Source of the DNA: Clytia hemisphaerica
Taxonomy: Eukaryota; Cnidaria; Hydrozoa; Leptothecata; Clytiidae
Length of the DNA stretch: 64,000 nucleotides
Direction of reading: 5' to 3'
NCBI GenBank assembly: GCA_902728285.1
Contig: CACVBU010000603.1
Span: 1,028,066 to 1,092,065, forward strand
The position numbers and the translations under genes are program-made. The notes under the pieces are model-generated. The model did no database searches. It was not told the DNA's origin and saw only the letters and a list, made by a program, of their open reading frames with translations. Position 1 is the first letter of the stretch. Every line of letters begins with the position of its first letter. Shown in pieces: positions 46,001 to 58,000 of the stretch.

Positions 46001-49000
46001 GTACAAGATTTTTTCTATAATATTTTTTTCTCTCTGTATCTATCTCTTGCATGCTCTCTTCTTTTGAACTATTGCTACATTTTTTCTGTAATAATAAAAT
46101 TTTGAATATTTTGGTTGCGTCTAAGAATAATTAGCTGGTTATCTGGTGACGTTAACTGGTGGTGACACATTGCTGCTCTTGAATTATTTTATTTTGACAG
46201 ACTATACATACCTTGTAACTTTAGGATTCTTTTCTGTTTCTTTCTTACACGTTTGTCAAATTTCTTATACAACCTAAATTTAGATTCTCAGCCCAATCTC
46301 GAAACGATTTAAACTCTATTCTTTAATCTTTATAACTCTCCCACTTAGTTTGAAAGAATCAACGATTATAACATGAATCACGAGTTAAATTCTCAACTAA
46401 AAACTGAGTCTTCCATTTTTATTTCCTGATTTAGTGGTTAAGAAGTTTACATTGGAACTAGATTTTTTTTCTTTACACTGTGGCTTTTCCAATCCAAACA
46501 AAAAGGGAACACGGCATCTCCAGTGGTCCTCGACATCTTTAATCTACTGTTTAAAATCCTGGATTTGTTTTCTTGACAAACAAAACAGTTAAATTCTATA
46601 TTTTCTTGCATCTTTTTTATAAGAATCAAGAGTCTTTATTTTCTAATTCTTGTATTCCTTTCGCTTTTATGTGCACTGTATTCCACTTAAATTAACCCAA
46701 TTTTTGTTATGTGTGAAAGTTTGTCCGTTCCTGGAAATTTAACTTCGTCCCTTTTTTACTTTTTCACCTTCGCAGAATTGTCTATCTTTTACTTTAAGAA
46801 TATTTCACCTCCCTTCTCAAATCAAACCCCTTTCTTATAAAAAACATATTTTGACACACATAGTGTAAATGACTGGGTACTCATCTGCTTCGTCAATGAA
46901 CGTCTATACGGTTGATGAATCATTAGAAAGTGTGTGTGAGTGAGTGAATGAGAGAGCCATGTTTTCTGTCTGGAGGGATACGGATTCGTCATTCGGCTTT
47001 CACCATGGTCCTCACTTCTTGAGAATGCTATCCGGTGTCATCAATGTATATTTTGGAACGAATGACCTTTTTGAGAGTTCATTTTTTGAAGTAATAATCT
47101 TGCTTCTTTTAATGTGATACTGCAGTTGAAATAGCAAGCGGTCTTTTAAGAGTAGCATGGTCTTTTGTTGTAAATATCGATGCCTTTCAAAATATCTTCT
47201 TTTTTCCGTTTCAAAACAAGAAATAGACAACAATAACCAGATAGAAACCTATTGAAAATAAACTTGGATAATTTTTTTGGATTTTTTGGATATTTTTATG
47301 GAATGGACTCGACATGGATTTTGATTCTCTGCATGGGTTTGTTCACCATCAAAGGTAAGTCTCTTTCACCAGTTATATTTGAATATTGAAAAATTTTGCA
47401 TTTGCCAAATAGGTGTTATGATAGTGTATTCAATTAATTCCAGGGGGGCGATCTTTATATCAATTTTAACCTTTTTTTATTCAGTCTCTGAAATGAAGAT
47501 TCAAGGCTCAAATTTTTTTTATAGATATTAAAAAAAATCTTGGGATCTAAAACTCATTCATGGGCCTAAATAATTTCTATTTTCTTTGTATTTTGATATG
47601 AACAACACAAGGAAAACACATTCTGATTATCAGATAAAAGTCACTTGGCCATTTACTTTTTGGGTTTCTGATTTCCCCCTTTCTCACATTAAAGTCTCGC
47701 TACCCATTAGTATCCCCATGTTTTAAGAGGGCAAAGGGGCACACTTATTTTAATTCAATTTTCACCTCTTTTTTTCCTTCTTTTTTCTTTTCCTTCTTCA
47801 TCAATTTTTTGCTTTTTCTGTTTGTCGGTAGGTTACTGACTGAAGACCGATGCTTCAAAAAGGGGTTAAAAAAGGGTCTTTTACCCCTTTTAAAAAAAAG
47901 CTAAAAGTAATCCCCTATTCTTACTTCTTTACTGCGCATTGATCAGAACTCAAAAAGGGTCATAGAGAAGAACATTTTCTATTTATTTTTACACGCACTC
48001 GGTTTCCCTTTTTTTTTCTTCCATATTTTTGGTCCCACTGTGCCATTTTTTCTAGAGAGCTGTTAGTTTTTTGTGTGACTTTTTTTGATTTTTGGTTGAA
48101 CTATACTTCCATTTCAATCGAGTTTTGAATGGGTTGTGATTTCTGAGCTCTATCTTGTTCTGGGATGTTTAATATTTCCAAATTTTTTGGAACTCAGGAA
48201 ATCAGAGTTTGGACGTCTAACGTATCATATTCTTGAGTTTGTTTGAAAATTGTCATGTTTTATATGACGTTTATTCTTTTGTACATAATCCGTTATTTTA
48301 CATTTCCAAATGTACCTTCAAAGTATAGCTTCTAGTTCAAAAGGTGGTTTTAAAGTATATCCTATTTCACTCAAACTTTCTACTTTAAACATCACTGCTT
48401 TGTTCAGTACCAAGTGTTTGTTTTCTTTATGTCAATGACTTTTTGAGAGTGAAACAAAAAAGGTATGGGTTTTGTTGACATTTGTAGTGACAGTTTTGAA
48501 AAATGATACCCTATCCTATCTTTTGTTGGCACAAATAAGGTGCTAAAGAGTATGGCTACGTGTTAATTATTAATCGTTGTTTTGTCGTTTCCACTTGATG
48601 ACTCAACGTGATGGATTGACGGCGTCATCTCCCCCTTAAGAGCCTTTCTACGTACGTATTACGTACGTCAAATTCATAAGATTTTATCCCAGACCTAGTA
48701 TCAGGCCCAAGAACACAAATATTACAATACTTGAATTTTGCATTTCACCCGGTTCTCAGATTCACTGTAGATTAAAATTCTACCCTGGGTTATTCTTTCC
48801 CAAGGTCTTTTACTCTATTCTTTATTCTAAGCTTTACTCGTTTTAAAGACTTTTTGTACGTAAATCTCGTGAAGTTTCTCAGCAAGACTTTCAACAAAAA
48901 TCCTTTCACCTTCATCCAAAAATAGTATCTTTTTTCAAAAACCAAAACTTGAATTTTCGAATGAATTTTGAACACAAAAACGTACATCTCGTCTAAGAAA

Positions 49001-52000
49001 GGCGACTTTAAACTTATAATCTTCTACTCAAAACTTGATTTGGTTTCGGAAAAGATGAAAAAACAGCTCCTCTTAACTACTCCCCTCTAACCACGCGCCA
49101 AGCAGCTTGAGAAACATAAAACCTCCCAAAAATACCTTCAAAAAGCGAAACCCAACTTACCTCCTTGATTCCAATTTTACCAAAGTGTTAAATCGTATTT
49201 AACTTAACACCTTTTACAGCCTTCCTTGATTTTAAACTTTCATCAACTTAATGTATTTCCAAGACCCTGGCTCAGACAAAATGACATTTGAAGGACTCCG
49301 CAAATCAATAGAAAGCTTATCTGCGATTTAAGAATTTTTTTGATAGTCTTTGCCCTCTACACTCTTGTCATCATTAGACTATTGATTTCTATAGAACTCG
49401 AATCTGGTTTTCATTGTTCTTATTTTTTAACATTTTTTTCCCTAAGAGTTTCTAGTTACTGGTGGTCAGAAAGGTCAGAGCTAATCTATGTTCTCTGTGT
49501 TGAAATCTCTATAAAAATCTTGGTGGAAAGGTTTGGTAGTGGCGATGACCAATCCAGTACAGTATAGTACTGGTCAATTTCTTGAATGATGCTCTCATGA
49601 TTTTGTCTGCCGTATTGTTAAAAACTTCAATGTTTTTCCAGTAGATTACTGATTTTTTTAAGTTTTTTTTATAGTAGATGATATTTTTAACGAGTGTTTA
49701 TTTTATTTGATCTTTAATTTCATGACGATTTACGAATTTTTCAGCTTGGTGCACGCCAAAATAGCATGAAAATATTTTATTTTACACCTTGATTGTTTTG
49801 ACTTCAAAAGTTCACCTCGCTTATGTTTGTTGCACTTATTCAGATTACCTTGATTGAAGTGCAAGATATGAAAATATAAAATTTTTTGAATAAAAAAAAA
49901 ACTTTTTACATTTTATCAATCTTTGATGTTCAAAGTTACTTGGAGATTTGACATTGAAGTAACCTTCTACTGACTTTTTTCATATCAGCGCTTAAAAGGA
50001 TTGGTGTTTCTACTTGTATACTTTCGTTTTTAACGTATGTATTCTTTTAAAAATCATATTTCTCTTTTAAAATTTCCAGATGTAACAAAACGCATTCAAA
50101 GATTCATGTTCTAGCATGCTTCTCTCAGTTTCAAAACAAACTCACTTCTTTCACTCTTGTTCCCTCTAGGACCTCTCAAACTCTTTTATTCCTCTACCAT
50201 CTTGATATAAATATGTACATTCTTTTAGCATTCATTTAACATACCGTACGTCTTTAATCCATCATATGGACTAACTTTTGGTTGTTCTTTCTCTTAGACC
50301 CTTTACTGTATACCTATGGTATTTTCCTTCAATGCTAAACTGTAATGTATCTTTCTTTCATACAAGGATAACCTTCCGACAGTTGATGTCTAAGGTGTAT
50401 TTTGTATGCGTCGTCTAAAAAGCCATTTTTTATGAGGGTGCTATACCGAGAAAATTCTTCATTTTTCTAACTTGAGCAGAGTTTAGTGCTTCGACAAACA
50501 GCTGGCTTTATTGCTATTGGTATATTTTAGTAGTGACATCAGAAAGCTGTATTAATTCTTAATGTTTATTTAGGTATTTGTGTGATATTCAGACATCTTT
50601 AGTCGGCTCGCGGGAAAATAGTAGTAGAGAGTTAATTCGGTGTTGACTTTTGCTAAATGGTATTGATTTTTGATGCTATTCGCGAGAAATAGAAATAATT
50701 TAATTTTCGAGAGATCTTGCATTGGTGCATGGTTCTAGTCAGAACCGTCTGTTGCTGTTTTTTGATAAAATATGTGAATGAAAGTTTTAGTTTTGGCTAG
50801 TTTGGTTTCTGGCTGATTGATTTAGAAGTTTGACTCATTACTAATCACGGAGAATTTTTTGTCTGCTTTAGTCAGGCTATTTGAGTTCAAAATCATCTCT
50901 GGAAAATTTACGGTTCATTTTTTCCCAAAAATAATTAAAAGTTCGGATTGACATTATAATGGGCTTTTCCAGAAAAAAAACCGTGCACCCCCTGTTGAGG
51001 AGGTCCAACCTTTTGTGACCTACCCCCTTGGAATTCCAGGCAATTTTAGGATCATACCCCTCTGGAATTCCAAATGTTTGCAATTTTTCAATCATTACCC
51101 CCTTGGAATTCCGCTTATTTTTGACGGATATTCGTCTACCCTTATGGAATTCCACTGCATTTCAAACCTTACCCCCTTGGAACGGAAATTGACCTCCTCA
51201 ACAGGGGGTGCACGATTTTTTTCTGGAAAAGCCCAATCTCACGTCAATTCTTTTTGTCGGTTTTTTTGATTTGTCAGTTTCGAATATCCTAAATCTATAT
51301 TGGACAAATTACTTGGAGTAAATTAGCACTTAAAATACATTTAATCTATTATTATTATCTTGCGTTGGTGCATGGTTCTACTCTAGTCAGAACCGTCTGT
51401 TGCTGTTTTTTGATAAAATATTTGAATGAAAGTTTTGGTTTTGGCTAGTTTGGTTTCTTGCTGATTGATTTAGAAGTTTGACTCGTTGCTAATCACGGAG
51501 AATTTTTTGTCTGCTTTGTCAGGCTATTGTCATTGTTGTGTTTAATTTGAAATTTTTGGAGATTATTCACGAAAACTGATTGATGGTAGATCATCAACAA
51601 AAAACAGAGAAATATTTTTCATTTCAAACGTAAAACGTGGGGTAAGTTTGTTATATAGACTCAATGACGTTTCTTATCGTCAGCCACTTGATCAAGGTCA
51701 CGATGCAATGACTCTAATCACTATGAGTTTCCAAAAATGATCATAAGGTGTCAAAACCTCAAATTCTCAATCAGTGTGTTTCCTCTTTAAACGAACTCCC
51801 CTCTCGTGTCGCGTTTTAAAAGATCTTAATAAAGCTTAAAAAACACATGGATAATATACTATAATCTTAAAAACTTCGCGATTTCAACTTTTTTTCTTCG
51901 ATTTCATCACTTTCAACAGACAAGCTTGTAGATACAATATGTGAAAATCTTGACTTAAACTTTGTGTGTGTGTGTGTGTCTGATGAGAGGTGTCAAACGT

Positions 52001-55000
52001 GTTGACGCTTGGTCTGTTAAAGAAGTCATGAAAGATCAATGAAGCTTACCTTGGTCAAGTTGTAAATCTTCTTTGTCTGGCTTCCTGATTCACTTTATTC
52101 TCATCCTGTCCTCGTGTGTTGTTTGTGAGAATTTTCTTTTTGTTGTTTTGGTTATGGTGTTGCTTTAGAGATGACTGCGATAGATTCTACGTGGTTTGGA
52201 TCTCACTTGAATGATCCCCTCGCTTTACCGTACTTGTACTTTTATTAATCCTTTTCAAATCATGTATTCGGTGTACTGAAATTGACTGAATTTTCCATTG
52301 CCATTAAGACTAACAAATATACTGACATAGAAACTGTGACAAGTTGACAACAGCTCTTGCTCGACGCTTTTTGGACTCATAAAGGAAACAATTCTTTTAG
52401 ATGACTGTTGACCGGGCTTTCCATAGTGTTGCGGAACCTATCGCAACTGTCTCAGCTGAGATTTAATGTAATCATCAAAATATATGATGTTCAAATAAGA
52501 TTTCGATTATTACGTAATTTGATTATGAGTCAGGTATCAAGAAGGAGGATCTATCAGCAAAGACCAGTTATCTTGTCAACTTAAGATAACATTTTCGCTA
52601 CAGTAGATTTTCAAAAAGGCACAACCCACTTTAGTAAAAGAGGGGCGTCACCTTAGCATTGTAACCACAAGTAGTTATCTTGTTAAACAATTTATTTAGA
52701 TTAGCTCTAATAATTGGCAATGATGAAAAGTCATCAAAACCCACCAAAATCATTGCTTTGCACTTCTCCATACATATATTTAATGATCTAGAAAAGGAGG
52801 AAGATAAGCCATGGTTTCCTCTTTCAATTTCCAAAATCTTGGTTAGTTTGTCAGTGAAGTTCAATTATGTACTTTGCTCCAGATTACACCTTTCATATAT
52901 TCTCAATAGACCTTTCAACTTGTCGTCTACTTAGTTTGTAATGTGTATGCTATAGAAAAAAATTACGTCGAAGACTTCCTATATCCCATAGACATACAAG
53001 ATTGCAGTAAATAATAGCTCTTAATTACTCTAGTGTAGCCTGTCCTGTTTTCTTCGCGGCCCCTCATTTATCTCGTTAGCTAGGATTTACTAGGATTTTC
53101 TTTTTGTATGATAACTGATTTGTTTTCAGTGATTTAGCAAGATTTCATGTTTACTTTGCTGATAGATCAGTAATTGAAGCGATCTAGCTCATAGAGCAGT
53201 ATTACTCGATTTATGTTTATGAGTAGTATATAATCAATATGCGAGTAGTTTATTTCGTATTTGACATAAGTTTTGTCTTCTGGGCACCTGTCGACATTGT
53301 GGCATATTTACAATACTGTAGGATGAGATTTTGAAAAATGGTATTAACTGGAGTATGGGTAGTTTCTAATGATAGTATTTCCTTTTTTTCTGGATCGAGA
53401 GAATTGTGAGAAAGTACTAGTCTAGTCTATTTAGGTGCAGAATTACCTTCATTGCTAGTAAGAACCAGGCGTTCAATCATTCATAAATTTCTTGCTCGTT
53501 GTATAAGTTTTATTAAGGAACTCAGTGTAACACATAAATCTCAATATATTAAAAAATAGTATTATCATTCGTCAAGCAGAAAATAGTCGCTAGTTTCTTT
53601 TGAGATTTGTTTATACCGCTTGTGGGCACGTGATAATAGCGAGACGTTTCCGTGCTAAACTGATTACGTTTTCTTTGAGTCAGTGTGACTTTTTTTACAT
53701 ATATCTTTCTTTTCATTTATGATAACCAAAATATTTAATAAATTGATACTCTCTAGTTATAATAATAGCCCGTATAGGCTACGATGTAGTCGCGGCATTT
53801 CACTTTTAAAATCCCATTTTCAATTTATAGCATATTTTCATGTCGCTGCCCCCTTTCTTTCAAATACATTGTTATGAGAATTTCTCAGCATTTTCAATAC
53901 AAAAGGCTTATTATCGTATCAATTTTTTCTTGACAGTGTGTGAGGGTAGAATACTAGTTTTCATTTATTTTGGGTTTTTATTTTTCATCACAGTATTATA
54001 CTATGAAAAATCAGATTAGAAAAAGATATTGGGAGATAGTTTGTACCTACGAGTCTCGCAATTCTGTACTTCGAAGACTAGTATTTAACAGATTTCAGCC
54101 ATTTTGTAGTCATTTTGTTCTTTAGGGCGTTCCAGTCAGCCGTAGGCTAGATGTGTCATAGAAAGGTACGTATTATAAAGAGAGAGTTATATCATCCTTT
54201 GATCACACGCTCATTCGAAAAAGAGCTCAGCTGTACTGAGTTTTTTCATCAATTGATAATCGATGCAGGTATACCTTCTCAAAGAGTTCTCAAAGCTTTA
54301 AGCGCTGTCATTCACTATCGTTCTTTTGAGAAGAAAGTGTTTTTAAATATTACAAGTTAATCGCCTGTACTGCTATATAGGACGGTTTGTAATCTATACC
54401 CCAGCGGTGTCGAGTAGACTCAGAAGAGATTTTCAAAGTCTTTTTGTCATATAGATACATCATCAGATATGGTAGCGTTCAGGAAGTTTGAAACTGTTTC
54501 GTTTCTAGTTTTTAGTTCTTTAGAAAGGAAAGAAAGGAAAGACTATTAGGGCTTAGTTCTCAATCTAGTTTTGTGTATATAAATAAAATTTACAGTCAAT
54601 TTAATCTTGTCATTGATTGAATTTAGACTTGTTATTTCGGCTAGGAAACTGCTATAAAGTAAATGGAGCTTTAATATATTGGTTTGTAAATTTTAGTTAC
54701 CGCTTTTTAAGAAAATATTTAAGTTTTGAATAACTTTAGTTTAAAAATATAGTGATTCTGAGCATTCCAACGTGATGAAAAGCTGGTCAGAATTTTAGCG
54801 AACTTTTAAATATAGTCCTTCCTGTCTTTGTCTGAGTATTATTCACAATACCCAATACAATATTTTTAGTGTAAATTTAAGTTTGACAGTTTTCTTTATT
54901 TTTAGTATCCAGTATTCAGTCATCAGATACAATAATAATGCCATAATGAAATAATCATTCTACTCAGCTTGAGGCTCTTTCAAGAAGAAGTAAAAAAGAT

Positions 55001-58000
55001 CTTTAGATATTACCGACAAATGTTCATGTTCCATTCACGAAGTTTCAAGCCTTTTGTTAGTTTGACAGATACAGTCAAGCAATGTTTAGTTCTCCAAAAG
55101 GTGTTTAATATTAAAGTATTGCCCCTTTCGATAGAAATGTCAAAATTAGTCAGAATGTGTCCCATAATTTATAGATCACCAGCTCTTCTAGAATTTCTAG
55201 TTTAAATGATGATTGATTATTGCTATATTATATAAAAATGGAAAAATAGGAAAAATTGAAGATTTTAGCTTTAGTGAAGAAGTTGTTGCTAAAGTTAGAT
55301 ATGTTTGAATTTTTCAAAGTTCATTTAGAATTAGATCTCAAGTTTAGGTAGGATCTTTAAAGTACCTGGTTTTTAGCATATTATATAATTATATGATGAA
55401 ATATTGTTTTGTTTAACCTGCTGTCGATTTTTGTCAAGTTTTCAAGTATTTTTTGACTAATTTTGTCATCTTCAAAGTTTGACTAAGTGTCATTGAAAAA
55501 CAAAAGTCAAGAATCAAAAAAATATTGCAAATGGGAAATTTCAACAACGTCATCAATATTGTGTAGAAGTGTTTACCAGTTAAAGAGGTTTGTTTAGATT
55601 AAAAACAACAAGAGCTTCAACAGTCACGTGATCATTTTGAACTTTTTTGATTGGTCGATATGATATTTTTCTTTGATTTTGAATCAAAATTTGTTACAGT
55701 GTTTTGATAATGATGTTGGTATGGTTGGTGATAAGTGCAACAAGAAGTTTGAGTGGGTATAACTGTAAGTGGAGAAAAGAAAAAGTTATAGTATATCAAA
55801 ATATTCAGATAATATAGTTGGATTTAGTATCTTTTGTCAGCTATGGCAAGACTATCTAGAGGCTTAAAACAGTATTTTCTAACCTTTTTTAGATCAGTTA
55901 GTCTTCATTTTCAGAATTCAGTTTTGAATAATGTCATAAGCTTAAAAGCTAAGTTTCGTTTTTTGTCGATACAAACATCTCTAAATTTATATTTGGTATT
56001 GATTTAGAAACATTAAAAACTAAATTTGACAAAACTGCATTCAGTGACTTAGAAATATAACTTTAAATGACGACCTGATACAAAATACGACCTTATAACA
56101 TATTACAAAATTTGACATAACACGAATTACATACGTATAACATGGCAAAGATGGAAAACAGATTACATATTATTGTTGTTATCTTGTTGATTTCTATAAC
56201 TCCAACCTTTTGGTGTCGAAAAAGTAGGTATCTTTTATTTCTTATATTATTCTTTTCTTCATAATATGTGTTATAATGTATTACATATAACACATATTAC
56301 ATTTCAATTTTTTCTTTTGAGATTTCTCACTTGATATTATAAAAACATCTCGCAGTAAATAAACGGAAATGATTTCGGGAAATCGGAATGTATTGAGAAA
56401 ATCAAGTGTTTCTTATTTAATCACATCTTTCGCACTTATGTTTGATTTTTTGCATGTCCCTTTTTTGTGCCTGTCATTAATTATGTTTTTGTGAGATGAA
56501 AAAATATTATGTTATGCATCATCTGTTTCGGCTACCCATTTTCGTGTGAATGTTACATCAAGTCAATTTGATTTTAATGATCTGACTTGTCACTTTCAAA
56601 ATTGCATTGAGTTTTTAAATTGTTGTTTTAATTCTGATTCTTCAAACCTGTAAAGGCTATGGCTAAACACACTGAAAGATCTCTCTTTTTCTTCAATTTT
56701 TCAACCAGTCATTACCCCTTTAACGTTTTCGCTTTCTAAATATATAGGCTCTTATTCAAGTCCATCAATCATGACGTGATCTTGGCTAGCCTAAAAACCT
56801 CAGCTCAGGAAATATAAAAAACCTCAATTTTCATTTTTCATGTCTCGGTCTTCTTTTCTCACATAAGACCACCATATGGTTCTCTTCTCACTCTTTTTCA
56901 ATTTTTTCTCATACTTTAATCTGCTTTCCAATTTTTTCACGTTTTTTCTGAACCCACTAATTTTACCACATGGCCTGCTATTCTTCATAGTTTCATAGTA
57001 ATATGTTTCTATATTTTTCTTCATTCATGAATTTATAATCCTCTTTTTGGAATAAGATTTTGATTTATAGAACATCCATTGTCTTAACTGATTACGGATG
57101 ACTGACATATTATTTCAGTTTTAAATCTCCAACAACAAACCAATTTGAATTTGGCTGAATTTTCTCACACTGCCAAATTGATTTTAAATCAAAATGTTGC
57201 TTTTTATTACCACGTGGGCAAAAATGTTGAGATCTGTATCACCTAGAATGCACTTCCTTCAATAGATTTTTCCAGTGCCCTATCCCTTTCCATAAGCTGT
57301 CTTTATCAACAAGAATACTTAATCATTGACAAAAAGATTGGGTGAATTTTTACAAATTTTCTAAGGATTCAAGTCATCAAGCTAATACATTTGATTCATG
57401 CTTGACCTTTACTTAAACTTTAAAGAAGTCAACTTGTGTTTTTGAACTTTACTATAATTGTATTCGAAATTGTTGATGACATAATGCAATCAGATAACAC
57501 ATATCATTTCATGCTATCTTGCAAGAAAGTAATCACGGTAAAAGTTATAATGATTACCAAAAAGAAGAAAAGAAAAATTTAACTTTGAAAGAAATTTTAT
57601 CTGAAGCACTTTTTGTCTACAAAAAGAAGATGACCTAAACCCTGAAGTTCTTTTCTCTTAATTAGCGATCATATGTGATTTGTTGGTTTTTTAAATGTCA
57701 TATTATTGCATACCATTCTCTACGATATAATACTGTATTACGGTTTGGTCATGTATTAGAATACTATAAAACCTATATGGGGTTTGATATGCACTAAGTT
57801 TCCTCAGAGAATTTTAGATGAACACTTCGAACATAAAATGTCGGCTATAGTCTTAAAGGCAAACTAGAAATTACAGGAGTCAAGATTCAAAATCGACTTG
57901 AGTTAAAAAGGTTTGGCATCTTCTTTTGTCCATGTTCTTATAAAGTTTTCACTATTGCGGATTTTTGTAATTGGTATACCATTAAGTAAATAAGCTTTCA

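Noticed and set aside
51015-51269. 84-codon frame with repeated PLGIP/PLWNS-like units
   Set aside because: Explained by GGAATTCC tandem units inside a MITE.
52631-52864. minus-strand 77-codon frame, balanced composition
   Set aside because: No ATG start and no clear acceptor. It could be an exon of an antisense gene, but evidence is too thin.
54151-54360. 69-codon ATG frame with balanced residue composition
   Set aside because: No signal peptide, domain or splice partner. It lies in the large receptor intron and may be chance.
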